Source: a virus. Taken from it: 64,000 nucleotides of DNA. The notes under the pieces were generated by a model. The model worked only from the letters and a program-made list of their open reading frames with translations. It was not told where the DNA came from and did not search any database. Position 1 is the stretch's first letter. The number at the start of each line of letters is the position of its first letter. The translations under genes and the position numbers were made by a program. The stretch lies in IMG/VR virus record IMGVR_UViG_3300044701_002172, positions 1-64,000 of that record, one strand, 5' to 3'. This document shows positions 49,005 through 57,667 of this stretch, piece by piece.

Positions 49005-51182
49005 TCAGCGACCAACTACTTCAGCAAACGAAACACCAGTCTTAGTAGCCGTTAAGGTTACGGTAATGTAGTTGATAGAACGGGTTGGCTTGATATAAAT
49101 TTCAGCAACAAATTCGTTTCTATCAATAACATCTGGAGTATTGTTTGAGTCATCACAAACAACCAGGAAGTCGGTTACACCTCTTCTTGCTTGAACTTCA
49201 CTCATATAGGAGTTTAGAGCACTAGCAAAAGATGCTCTTGTTGTCTCATCATTCTGTTCGAATAAAACTTGCTTGGCAAGTCCTTCGGCTCTCTTTTGTA
49301 CATTTAGGAATAAACGACGAACGTTAATTCTGTCAAAAGCAGATGGAGAAGCGAGAGCAGTCTTGTCTCCAAATAGAGTTACGCCAGCACCAGGGAAAGA
49401 AACAATAGGATTGACTCTTGCCTGATATAGCTCATCTCTATCAGCTTTATTTGGGTTGTAAGCAAGTTTAACAGCGTTTCTTAGTGAACCTCTGTTAACA
49501 CCAGCAGGTGAATACCAATCATCGAGAGTAGATGAAGTAGCTACACATAGACCAGCAATATCTCCATTACATGGAATGTAGCGATACTTGTCGTTGAAAC
49601 GATCATAGAAATACTTATAACCGCTATCAAATACACCATATGATGTAGAAGCTAAACCATTAAAGAAATTAATCGTGTTGGTTTTTTGTTGTGATGTTGA
49701 AAGAGCACCACCTGTGCCAACTTGATTTCCTTTGTGTGGAGATACAAATGCTACACAATCTTTTCTTGAAGAAGCAATAGAAAGAACTTTAGCAGCTTTA
49801 GCTTTAGTTTCTGACTCAAGCCCCATTGATCCTCCCATGAGAACGAAATCAATTACGGATTCTTCGGTATCTAAGAATAAATCGTAGGCGTTTCCGATTT
49901 CTCCATTATCATAAACGTAATCATCAGTACCACCAGAAAGATCGACTGTTGAAAGACCATCACGGGTAAAAGCAGTATTTGCCATTTCAATTGAATCATC
50001 ACCCCAATCAATGCCTACGGCAATTCCAGTGTAAGCATAAGATGATTGTTCGTTTAGAACTTCTTTGTAATATGTTTTTGCTCCTTCTGTGCTTCTACCA
50101 TCGGAAAGTTTTGAAAGATATGTAAATCTTTCTACGATAGTATTAGCAGCACCCGAAATAGCCCCAGTAGTATCAATAATAACTACGTGAAGTTCGTCGT
50201 TAGAAATACCTCTGTCGGAAGCAAATTGTGAAGTACCTGGACGAGGACCAATTGCTCCTAAAGTTAATCCAGTAGCTCCAATTTCAGCTGTAGAATACCA
50301 ATCTTTAACAGCACTTACTCCTGTTTCATCATCTAAAATTGTAGCAACCGTTACAATAATATCAGAACCACCGCCAGTAGCAGCACCAGCAAGAGTAATT
50401 GTATCTCCAATTTCGTATCCATTTCCAGCAGTTAACAGAGTTACTGTTACAGCGCCACCTACGCCAGCACCAGCATCAGCAACAACAACCTGGAAAGAAG
50501 CACCGCCAGCATGAGCAGCAGGAGTATAAGTTCCAGGAGTTCTACCAGCTTCGGTTACTCCATCATGAGTAAATGTAGCAATTGGATCTTCTGTTTCAGT
50601 GATGCTATCACCAGCATTGATCAAACCACCCAATACGTTGTTAACTGTTACTTCTCTAGTTACCGAATTGTATAAACCTACTAAAGCGGTTTTTCCAGAA
50701 GCAAAAGTTAAAGTAGATCCTAAAACAGGAGTAACATCAGGAGCTTTATCAAAAGTAAGAACTTGATCGTAACCTCTATCGACTAAAACTACTTTAACCG
50801 AATTGCCCCATGTACCAGCTGTCTTAGCAACAAAAGTTTCTGATGAACCTGTGCCAGCTTCCCAATCAAGATCGTTTCTTACTAGAACTCCAGTACCACT
50901 AGCAGAAGCATTTTTAACATTGGTAGCAGCACGAGCTACAGCTAGTCTGCCGCCATAACCAAGAAACTCAGAAGCTACGTACCAATCTTCAGCATTGGCA
51001 TCAGCAGGCTTTCCGAAAACATCAATTAGTTGTTTTTGGCTGCTGACATTTACAATTTGATTAATAGGTCCTTTTTGGAATGTCGAAGCAAATGCGGCGG
51101 TAATCTGCTGAGCACCAGTGATTACAGCATTTGATAAATCACGCTCCTTAATTACAATACCAGGCGAGACTTGACTTGCCAT
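49005..51182 (-). CDS. gp18: Tail sheath protein
   Basis: Contractile sheath. The 725-aa protein starts MASQVSPGIVIKERDLSNAVITG and ends in the conserved sheath core (GVTLFGDKTALASPSAFDRINVRRLFLNVQKRAEGLAKQVLFEQNDE...YIKPTRSINYITVTLTAT). Residues about 220-290 hold an inserted Gly/Ala-rich beta module (VTVTLLTAGNGYEIGDTITLAGAATGGGSD) that also appears in divergent form in the 19570 structural protein, and would decorate the outside of the sheath. Late promoter 39 nt upstream. Confidence 0.97.
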   Translation of the reverse strand: MASQVSPGIVIKERDLSNAVITGAQQITAAFASTFQKGPINQIVNVSSQKQLIDVFGKPADANAEDWYVASEFLGYGGRLAVARAATNVKNASASGTGVLVRNDLDWEAGTGSSETFVAKTAGTWGNSVKVVLVDRGYDQVLTFDKAPDVTPVLGSTLTFASGKTALVGLYNSVTREVTVNNVLGGLINAGDSITETEDPIATFTHDGVTEAGRTPGTYTPAAHAGGASFQVVVADAGAGVGGAVTVTLLTAGNGYEIGDTITLAGAATGGGSDIIVTVATILDDETGVSAVKDWYSTAEIGATGLTLGAIGPRPGTSQFASDRGISNDELHVVIIDTTGAISGAANTIVERFTYLSKLSDGRSTEGAKTYYKEVLNEQSSYAYTGIAVGIDWGDDSIEMANTAFTRDGLSTVDLSGGTDDYVYDNGEIGNAYDLFLDTEESVIDFVLMGGSMGLESETKAKAAKVLSIASSRKDCVAFVSPHKGNQVGTGGALSTSQQKTNTINFFNGLASTSYGVFDSGYKYFYDRFNDKYRYIPCNGDIAGLCVATSSTLDDWYSPAGVNRGSLRNAVKLAYNPNKADRDELYQARVNPIVSFPGAGVTLFGDKTALASPSAFDRINVRRLFLNVQKRAEGLAKQVLFEQNDETTRASFASALNSYMSEVQARRGVTDFLVVCDDSNNTPDVIDRNEFVAEIYIKPTRSINYITVTLTATKTGVSFAEVVGR

Positions 51183-51221
51183 TTTATTCTCCTCTCGGTG
51201 TTAACCATTTAAATCTAAAAT

Positions 51222-51229
51222 TATTTATA
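51222..51229 (-). promoter_or_regulatory. Late promoter octamer of gp18
   Basis: TATAAATA on the minus strand, 39 nt before the gp18 ATG, with GAGAGGAG as ribosome site. Confidence 0.78.
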
Positions 51230-51233
51230 GAAA

Positions 51234-52880
51234 TCAATAGTTCCACATGTATGAAACATCTTCTTGAGTTTCTCCATACCACACACTACCATCCTCTACA
51301 AAACCTTCATCCCCTTCCAAACCAGTTGTGATAAATCCAAATGGTGCCATATCTTGTTCAATCTGATTTTTTTGCTCCTCGTAGATTCTTTTACGAACAT
51401 CATTGTCCGTCATCTCTTTAAAATAATCTTGAACAGCCAACCAAGAAAAGATAACTAAACACATTACGAGGTCATCATGAAATCCATCGTCAGCTTCAAA
51501 CGATTGCTTTTTCTGAATAAATGTGGTAAGCTCAGATATGATTTCGTAATCTCTAAACAAGAGTTTATCATCTTCGATCATCTGCTTCAGGTTTTGACAA
51601 CCAACTTTTTTCACAGTGATTGACATCTTAATACCAAGTTGAGTTTTGTTGCCAGAAAAACCTTGACCAACAATCTGTCCAGCACGACCTCTCATTGAAC
51701 ACATTAATACGTTAGGATATTCTAGATCGTAATTAAGAATAGAAGCAACCTGATCACCAACGTCATTTACTTCACACAACACATAGGCATTATTATATGC
51801 TCGGGCAACGTCGTTAATAACGTTGGGAAATAGCATAGGCTTGATTTCGTTGTTTCTATATTTTCCTACGATTTTGTATGGGACTGTTGTAATATCAAAT
51901 ATAATAAAAGCAGAATAATCGCCTCCAATACCTCGGCTAACGTCTGCTGTAATAATGTATTCAGATTTTGAATTTGGAGTTTCATAAATGTCAAGACCTT
52001 TATTAGAACTAATTGGTGTGTCAAATACAAGTGTTCTTAATTTAGAAGCAGCAATAAGAGTATCAACCGATCCTAAAAATTCACACTCAAATTCCTGAGT
52101 GAACTGTCGTTGAGAAGTATTTTTAATTGTTTCTTCTTTCCACTTAGCATCACGACCAGGAACTTCAGACCAATGAACCTCAGTCCAGATATAATTATTC
52201 CTTTGGTTTTGAGCGTCTACCCACAACTTATAGAAGTGGTTCATACCATATGGGGTAGAAATAATAATAACTTTAGTTTTTTGTCCCGATGAAATGGTAG
52301 GATATACAGACGAGAAGAAATCTTCGGCAATGTGATTTGGAACGAAAGCAAATTCGTCCAAGAAAATAATGTTAAATGACATTCCTCGTACAGCAGATGC
52401 TGACGTTGAGGCAGCCATAATCTTAGAACCATTCTCTAGTTCCATAGAACCTTTGTTCCACGAGAGAACACCCTGTTGTAACCACTTAGGAAGATTCTCG
52501 TATGCTGTCTGTAATCTTCCTAGTAGGTCACGAGCAGTGGATGCTTTGTTTGCTAGAATACCAATGTTGGAACTATCATTAAACAAAGCATAGTGAAGCA
52601 GATAGGAAACCACAACAGTAGATTTCCCTGTCTGTCTTGGAAGTTTAGCAATGTTGAATCTGTTTTCGTGAAACTTTTTGACTAATTCTTTCTGGAAGTC
52701 ATACATCCTAAAAGGAATCAAACCCTCGTCAACCTGAACAATTTTGACATAATTCAGGGCAAAGTATACGGGATCTTCTTTACATTTTAAATATTCTTTA
52801 ATTTCTTCTTTAGTCCACTGGTGGGCAACGTTCGCTTTCTTTAAAAGCGGATTGCCCAAATAAATCTGATCACTACTCAT
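51234..52880 (-). CDS. gp17: Terminase large subunit
   Basis: ATP-driven DNA packaging motor and headful nuclease. The 548-aa protein has Walker A RQTGKST (82-88), Walker B SFNIIFLDEFAF, coupling motif VIIISTPYG, and a C-terminal RNase H-fold nuclease with ITADVSRGIGGDYSAF and the acidic cluster FEADDGFHDDLVM. Length is typical for cyanophages. It overlaps the zinc-ribbon-like gene by 8 nt. Confidence 0.98.
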   Translation of the reverse strand: MSSDQIYLGNPLLKKANVAHQWTKEEIKEYLKCKEDPVYFALNYVKIVQVDEGLIPFRMYDFQKELVKKFHENRFNIAKLPRQTGKSTVVVSYLLHYALFNDSSNIGILANKASTARDLLGRLQTAYENLPKWLQQGVLSWNKGSMELENGSKIMAASTSASAVRGMSFNIIFLDEFAFVPNHIAEDFFSSVYPTISSGQKTKVIIISTPYGMNHFYKLWVDAQNQRNNYIWTEVHWSEVPGRDAKWKEETIKNTSQRQFTQEFECEFLGSVDTLIAASKLRTLVFDTPISSNKGLDIYETPNSKSEYIITADVSRGIGGDYSAFIIFDITTVPYKIVGKYRNNEIKPMLFPNVINDVARAYNNAYVLCEVNDVGDQVASILNYDLEYPNVLMCSMRGRAGQIVGQGFSGNKTQLGIKMSITVKKVGCQNLKQMIEDDKLLFRDYEIISELTTFIQKKQSFEADDGFHDDLVMCLVIFSWLAVQDYFKEMTDNDVRKRIYEEQKNQIEQDMAPFGFITTGLEGDEGFVEDGSVWYGETQEDVSYMWNY

Positions 52881-53109
52881 TCAAACCCCTTTGTATATCT
52901 TTATCAATAGCATCCATATTATTTAACCTGTTCTCCCATCCTTTACCATCAGTGGTTCCTTTACGAGGATTGATACAAGTATCATCGCCAAACTTGTCAC
53001 AAACAAGAGATGCTAATTCTGATTCATCGCCTTTTTTGTTTGTGCCAGTCCAGAAATGTTGCCCGCCGATCCACTGAGCCCCACACTTGGGACATGCTTT
53101 GGTATCCAT
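52873..53109 (-). CDS. Small Cys-containing protein upstream of terminase, 78 aa
   Basis: A 78-aa protein with CPKCGAQWIGGQHFWTGTNKKG and two further cysteines (VCDKFGDDTC), enough for one zinc site. I start at MDTKACPKC because AAGGTG precedes it by about 6 nt. It overlaps gp17 by 8 nt, so it is likely made with terminase. It may be a virion-assembly or packaging accessory; not shown. Confidence 0.7.
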   Translation of the reverse strand: MDTKACPKCGAQWIGGQHFWTGTNKKGDESELASLVCDKFGDDTCINPRKGTTDGKGWENRLNNMDAIDKDIQRGLNE

Positions 53110-53196
53110 GAGTATCACCTTAAGACGGTTAATATTATATTTAGAATACAGTGTTCACGCTGTAACAATAGTTACTGAAGTTATGTTAAGAAATCC

Positions 53197-53451
53197 TCAC
53201 CCTTCGTGCTTGTTATCCATGTAGGAAGCAACAGAATCCATGTAGTCAGCTGCTAAAGTTACCTTTGATTGAACCCAACCAGGAACCTGCATGGTTGGTG
53301 ATTGAATAGATGCTTTGAGACGATCACAGCAATGCTTGATCTCTTCAATTTGATTCATGATCATTGCTCCTTCATCATCAAGCTCTTTTCCCATTGCCAC
53401 ATCAATGTGGTTTTCTGTTAATGATTCTTTGAGTTGTTTAAAAGTTTTCAT
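53197..53451 (-). CDS. Small protein with capsid-targeting-like N-terminus, 84 aa
   Basis: An 84-aa helical protein beginning MKTFKQLKESLTENHIDVAM. GGAGG lies 5 nt before the ATG. The first 14 residues resemble T4 capsid-targeting sequences and include LKE and LTE, which fit the gp21 cleavage rule (L/I)xE. The rest is an amphipathic helical bundle (MNQIEEIKHCCDRLKASI...LAADYMDSVASYMDN). It could be an internal head protein. The 77-nt gap downstream (53119-53196) holds no clear signal. Confidence 0.68.
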   Translation of the reverse strand: MKTFKQLKESLTENHIDVAMGKELDDEGAMIMNQIEEIKHCCDRLKASIQSPTMQVPGWVQSKVTLAADYMDSVASYMDNKHEG

Positions 53452-53452
53452 T

Positions 53453-54172
53453 TTAATCCTCCAGTAAAAGTAAATCGAATGCTGCTGTGTAACGACCATT
53501 ATTTGATCTAGTAGTTATACGAACATCAATATCAGATTTTTCGGGAATACGAATTGGGAATGAAAATTCATAATCATATTCTCCTCCAGTGGATACTTCA
53601 AACGAGTGACCTATCCTAAATGATGCTTGACCGAAATAACGAACAAACATATGACCGCTGCCATCAGCAGATGCTTGTGCTGTAGCAACTCCTTTATATA
53701 AGTAAGCGGTCTTGCCAGCAGGCACGGTGTAGATTGCCATAAGAGTTTGTGCTTTTGTAGCAGTAATTCTCAATACATCTGTACCATTCTTTGTAAAGTT
53801 TATGTCGCCCACATTATTTGTGGAACCATTTACGAGATACGCTCTAAACACACGCTTGAATGAAACCGTTCCAGCAACAGTAGCGGTGCTTGATAGCGTA
53901 AATGTTTCCGATATTTCGTTGTAGTTAGCATCTAGTCCAAGTACAGTAACTTGCTTTCCATTATCGGAAGCGTTGGCAATAGAAGCAGTAATAATTCCAG
54001 CAGTATCAAAAGCACTCCATGGATAAATGGTGTCGTTTTTATCCCACACAGTTCCTGTAGTGCTTTGAGATAGTGCGGGGACAGCGCCAAACTTATGAAT
54101 GGTTGATGCTCCACGGACTTTGCCCCTTGATACATTTAATCTAAAATTTTCGTCCCAATTAAAATTAGCCAT
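53453..54172 (-). CDS. Virion structural protein, 239 aa
   Basis: A 239-aa beta-rich protein, MANFNWDENFRLNVSRGKVRGASTIHKFG, rich in Thr, Ser, Gly and Asn. The pattern (VFRAYLVNGSTNNVGDINFT, LMAIYTVPAGKTAYLYKG, FPIRIPEKSDIDVRITT) resembles cyanophage structural proteins encoded next to terminase. Its stop lies one base before the next ATG region and its ATG overlaps the 83-aa gene by one base. Location in the virion is unknown. Confidence 0.8.
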   Translation of the reverse strand: MANFNWDENFRLNVSRGKVRGASTIHKFGAVPALSQSTTGTVWDKNDTIYPWSAFDTAGIITASIANASDNGKQVTVLGLDANYNEISETFTLSSTATVAGTVSFKRVFRAYLVNGSTNNVGDINFTKNGTDVLRITATKAQTLMAIYTVPAGKTAYLYKGVATAQASADGSGHMFVRYFGQASFRIGHSFEVSTGGEYDYEFSFPIRIPEKSDIDVRITTRSNNGRYTAAFDLLLLED

Positions 54173-54423
54173 TAGTTTTTATAAGCGACTTTAACAGCTT
54201 TAATACCAGAGCCACCCTCAATAGTGTCTGTGGGATCTTTTTCTACATAGGCAACTTCGCCACCAGCCAAAGTAAAAGTTCCTAAAGTAACAGGAGTATC
54301 ATCAGCATTTTTTAAAGTAACTAAAGCGGCAGAGCCAGTGTTATAAAGCCTTACAACAGTTGCTTTGCCAACATCAGTAGCAGCTGCAAGAGTAGTTTCC
54401 GATCCCAATAATTTGACTAACAT
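54172..54423 (-). CDS. Small beta-rich structural protein, 83 aa
   Basis: An 83-aa protein, MLVKLLGSETTLAAATDVGKATVVRLYN, made mostly of predicted strands ending in KAVKVAYKN. It resembles small jelly-roll or Ig-like decoration proteins of phage heads. It is headed by a late promoter 19 nt upstream and overlaps the 239-aa gene by one base, so the two probably function together. Exact role not known. Confidence 0.75.
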   Translation of the reverse strand: MLVKLLGSETTLAAATDVGKATVVRLYNTGSAALVTLKNADDTPVTLGTFTLAGGEVAYVEKDPTDTIEGGSGIKAVKVAYKN

Positions 54424-54442
54424 TGCTTTATCTTTTATTGAC

Positions 54443-54450
54443 TATTTATC
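54443..54450 (-). promoter_or_regulatory. Late promoter octamer within gp16 3' end
   Basis: GATAAATA on the minus strand overlaps the gp16 stop codon (54446-54448) and stands 19 nt before the 83-aa gene. Confidence 0.65.
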
Positions 54451-54868
54451 CTTCGGGTAAATTTTTGCCCATTTCTTTAATCATCTTTTGAAGATCAGCA
54501 GTGCTACCAACAAACATTGTATTGTTAACTGTAGTTGGTCCAGCACCTTTCATTGGAGCATCGAGGTCTTTCATTTTCTTCTGAAGATCAATTAATTTAT
54601 CAGTCATGTCTGAGACCTGCTTCATAGCGTTCACAGCGACTTCAAACGCTCGGGGGTGCCCAGACTCCTGAGCAACCTCTAAAGCCCCTTGTACAGCCTC
54701 CTGGCCCTTCTCTATGAGGTCGTAGAGTTGACCACGAGTATATTCGTAATCTTTTTCTGGATCATCTTTTTTGGCAGGAGGTATTTTTTCTGATTTAACA
54801 ATTTCTGTTGTTTCAGTTTCAACTTCAATATCAAATATTTGTTCCATATTTTTTTCAAATTCGTTCAT
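54446..54868 (-). CDS. gp16: Terminase small subunit
   Basis: Recognises phage DNA and stimulates gp17 for packaging. The 140-aa acidic helical protein contains YEYTRGQLYDLIEKGQEAVQGALEVAQESGHPRAFEVAVNAMKQVSDMTDKLIDLQKKMKDLD, a coiled-coil oligomerisation region typical of T4-like gp16, and a C-terminal NNTMFVGSTADLQKMIKEM. Here it is separated from gp17 by four small genes, the cyanophage arrangement. Overlaps gp15 by 4 nt. Confidence 0.93.
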   Translation of the reverse strand: MNEFEKNMEQIFDIEVETETTEIVKSEKIPPAKKDDPEKDYEYTRGQLYDLIEKGQEAVQGALEVAQESGHPRAFEVAVNAMKQVSDMTDKLIDLQKKMKDLDAPMKGAGPTTVNNTMFVGSTADLQKMIKEMGKNLPEG

Positions 54869-55677
54869 AGTAGATCAATAGTTCCATTAAATCCAAAGTC
54901 ATCGTCTGGCATCACAAAAGCATCATCTGCTGAAGTAATTACTCCATCTTCATTATAATCTTCTAATGCTTTTGGACTATACGAGAATCTAGCATTACGC
55001 TTACTTTCTTGTAGATCGCCAACAGTTTCGTAAATAATAGCCTTACGGATGATGTCAGCCTGATTGAAAGGACCATAGATATATGACTTGGCAGTAAATT
55101 GAAAAGTCCAAGTAATTGATCTACGGTTAGCGTACTCACCATCCCATGAATCATCAAGATCAATATTGTTTAATACTATAGCAACGTCTTTCTTTTCATC
55201 CATGTCTGGAATGAAATTAATTGTGACATTGAAATTTGGTTGGAAGTATGGTAGAATCTGTTCGACAATCTGTAGTCCATCATCCTGTGACTTCACTAGA
55301 ACTCCTAGTTCAAAATCAATATTGTAAGGAACAGGAACATACTGAACTCTTACTTCATTGCCATTATCAGCAACAACAGTTCTGTATTTTTGAATAGGAC
55401 TTACTTTTCTGGCACTATCATAATTAATATTAGTCATCTCGAAATACATACGAGGTAATCTCATATACTCGTATGGTGCTCCTGGAGTAGGATCTGGGTT
55501 CTGCTCGATACGAGCCAAGAACTTATCCTTTGGACCATAAGCAAGAGGAACTTTCTGGACCTCAAGAACTTCTTTGGTTTGAGGATCTTTTCTTTGAACC
55601 TCGATATTGTTGAATAGTGTTCCGAAGCCAACTACAGTTTTTCGTATTGCTTCGTTATAAAAATGAGTTCCTAACAT
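54865..55677 (-). CDS. gp15: Tail terminator / sheath stabiliser
   Basis: Caps the tail end and joins it to the head. The 270-aa protein has MLGTHFYNEAIRKTVVGFGTLFNNI, LPRMYFEMTNINYDSARKVSPIQKYR and PYNIDFELGVLVKSQDDGLQIVEQILPYF, all standard in T4-like gp15. Stop and start overlap gp14 by one base. Firm call. Confidence 0.95.
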   Translation of the reverse strand: MLGTHFYNEAIRKTVVGFGTLFNNIEVQRKDPQTKEVLEVQKVPLAYGPKDKFLARIEQNPDPTPGAPYEYMRLPRMYFEMTNINYDSARKVSPIQKYRTVVADNGNEVRVQYVPVPYNIDFELGVLVKSQDDGLQIVEQILPYFQPNFNVTINFIPDMDEKKDVAIVLNNIDLDDSWDGEYANRRSITWTFQFTAKSYIYGPFNQADIIRKAIIYETVGDLQESKRNARFSYSPKALEDYNEDGVITSADDAFVMPDDDFGFNGTIDLL

Positions 55678-56555
55678 TAAAAGCTATCCATAAAATTGCC
55701 ATACTCTCCAAATGGATTCTTTTCACTAAAATCAAGAATGCCATCTGACTCGTCTTGAATATATTTATTTTGATCGTAATCAGTATTAGGATCTTCTTGA
55801 GTTCTGAACGATTCTACAACCCAATCAGCTTCAGATTCTGAGCCAACTAACATTTCATCTTCAACAAATGTTCCATCTCTAGTAATAACACGAAGAGTAT
55901 TTGTTTCGGAATTCCAACTAGAAACTTTAGCAGTAACACCAGATACACTTCCAGTTACAATTTCGCCAACTTCATAAGGAACAATACCACTACCAGAAAC
56001 CATCACAATATCAATAGCAGGAGTAAGAATATTTTCAATGAGATCAATATCAGCAATTCCAGTATCAATAGATTCATTGCCCATCTCATAGATCTCGGCA
56101 GTGATCTGATAAAACTGTAGTTTACCAAATTGATGGAATACAGCTTCTACTTCCACGAATTTAATTTCGTAAAGATCTTTGGTGAGAGGGAAGAATAATA
56201 AGTCACCTTCCAGTGGTCTTATAATACTCTTATAATCGTTAGCTGTTGCTTCTTGAATCCATCTTCTCTGGGATACAATAAATTTAATCTCATCAGTTAC
56301 CTTGAGACCAAATTTACTAATAAATTCTGATTGTCCAAATCCTTCTACATTTTGAAGATACATTTCAATCTTGAATTGCTCTTCAAATTTTGAGTAGATA
56401 ATATCGTCTAGTGTATTTTCATTCAGTAACGTTCTTGGTAGATAATAGATATCCGTTCCAAACAGTTTAATCTGTTCGTCAACAAGATCTTGAACGAGAC
56501 TTTGCTCGCCCGAATATCCACTATAGTATTCTGGAAAGTAAGGACTAGTAGGCAT
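55677..56555 (-). CDS. gp14: Neck protein
   Basis: Part of the head-tail connector. The 292-aa protein begins MPTSPYFPEYYSGYSGEQSLVQDLVDEQIKLFG, typical for gp14, with the LPRTLLNENTLDDIIYSKFEEQFKIEMYL segment. It lies one base after gp13. Firm by order and sequence. Confidence 0.95.
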   Translation of the reverse strand: MPTSPYFPEYYSGYSGEQSLVQDLVDEQIKLFGTDIYYLPRTLLNENTLDDIIYSKFEEQFKIEMYLQNVEGFGQSEFISKFGLKVTDEIKFIVSQRRWIQEATANDYKSIIRPLEGDLLFFPLTKDLYEIKFVEVEAVFHQFGKLQFYQITAEIYEMGNESIDTGIADIDLIENILTPAIDIVMVSGSGIVPYEVGEIVTGSVSGVTAKVSSWNSETNTLRVITRDGTFVEDEMLVGSESEADWVVESFRTQEDPNTDYDQNKYIQDESDGILDFSEKNPFGEYGNFMDSF

Positions 56556-56556
56556 C

Positions 56557-57387
56557 TTATCCGATCATATCCATTGGAGGTAGGGAGTAATCTGTGAGCA
56601 TTCTTGCTTCTAGATCTTTAACTTCATTGTCGCCATCCTCCCAGATCTGACGACCATTTAATGTAATGCCACCAGGCAATTGAACGTTATTATATTTGAT
56701 GAGGTTCTGACCCCACTGACGCTTCATTAAGGCAGTGGCGTAACGCTTAACAAAACTATCATTCCATACCTGACCCCATTCTGCTGGATCTAAAGCACGA
56801 TAGCAATCAATAACCAGATAGTTGCCCTCAGTAATTCTATCAACATCAATGTCAAGATATAATCTATCTTGTCTCTTGTTGAAACGAAACTCAACGAGAG
56901 CACCAGTGTTAATGACCATATCGATATCTTCAAAATATCTTTTGATCATGTAGTAGTTTGCTAGGTCAAAGTGACCAAAAGTATAACCAGCAGAAAATGA
57001 AAAGATATCCATGAGGAAATACTGATTACTAAATCCCCACATGTCATTACGAGCAAAGTTAGAGGTAACACCAAATACCTTTTGTATACCAATTACATGA
57101 TCTGGTACTTCAATGAAATTTTTTCTATTAATCCATTCTGATCCATCTGGATCTGCTGTGTTAGTAAGTTCGTCTGTTTCTTTAAATCTTGTTACATCAT
57201 CGGCAGTAATTTGATGCTTGAGATACATTCTCTCGATGCCATCAAAGTGATACTCTTGGTAATATTGGATAGCAGTATCAATAATATCATCAACTTGATC
57301 ATCATCAATATTAATTTGTAGCACAGGAGCACCTAACTGTCTCTTACAGTAATTAACTAGTTCCTGTCTTGATGATGGCTTTGCCAT
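56557..57387 (-). CDS. gp13: Neck protein
   Basis: Part of the head-tail connector with gp14 and gp15. The 276-aa protein contains KRQLGAPVLQINIDDDQVDDIIDTAIQYYQEYHFDGIE and FGHFDLANYYMIKRYFEDIDMVINTGALVEFRFNKRQDRLYLDID, both hallmarks of gp13. First gene of the 13-14-15-16 run, after a late promoter and a hairpin in its leader. Confidence 0.95.
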   Translation of the reverse strand: MAKPSSRQELVNYCKRQLGAPVLQINIDDDQVDDIIDTAIQYYQEYHFDGIERMYLKHQITADDVTRFKETDELTNTADPDGSEWINRKNFIEVPDHVIGIQKVFGVTSNFARNDMWGFSNQYFLMDIFSFSAGYTFGHFDLANYYMIKRYFEDIDMVINTGALVEFRFNKRQDRLYLDIDVDRITEGNYLVIDCYRALDPAEWGQVWNDSFVKRYATALMKRQWGQNLIKYNNVQLPGGITLNGRQIWEDGDNEVKDLEARMLTDYSLPPMDMIG

Positions 57388-57404
57388 TTAATTAGATACA
57401 AAAA

Positions 57405-57433
57405 ATCCCTACCTGTATTTAGCAGATAGGGAT
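57405..57433 (-). terminator. Terminator-like hairpin in gp13 leader
   Basis: Stem ATCCCTA / TAGGGAT with inner CTG / CAG and T6 on the minus strand. It ends the 61-aa gene transcript, yet also lies downstream of the late promoter of gp13 (57443-57450). Confidence 0.75.
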
Positions 57434-57442
57434 ATTGGGTTA

Positions 57443-57450
57443 TATTTATT
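57443..57450 (-). promoter_or_regulatory. Late promoter octamer of gp13
   Basis: AATAAATA on the minus strand, just before the 57405-57433 hairpin and 55 nt before the gp13 ATG. Confidence 0.6.
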
Positions 57451-57453
57451 TAA

Positions 57454-57639
57454 TTATTCTGCTGAAGCTTCTTCTGTCTCTTCTGCTGGAGGATTGAGAA
57501 GAGCTAGGGTTTCAAGACCACCCTGAAGTTTCAGTTTATATTCTTTTGCTTTTTCGAGGTTTGCTTCGAGTTCGAAAATTTGCTTTTCTGCTGTAGCAAG
57601 TTGCTCTTCGAAGTTCTTTTTGAGTTGTTCAGTGTCCAT
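57454..57639 (-). CDS. Coiled-coil protein, 61 aa
   Basis: A 61-aa protein, MDTEQLKKNFEEQLATAEKQIFELEANLEKAKEYKLKLQGGLETLALL, almost entirely one coiled coil with an acidic Glu-rich end. A late promoter lies 29 nt upstream, which decides for the start at 57639 over longer frames. Such small coiled-coil proteins recur near gp13 in cyanophages as far as I recall; role unknown. Confidence 0.72.
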   Translation of the reverse strand: MDTEQLKKNFEEQLATAEKQIFELEANLEKAKEYKLKLQGGLETLALLNPPAEETEEASAE

Positions 57640-57667
57640 GTCGTTAATGTAAAATGATGTGACTAAT

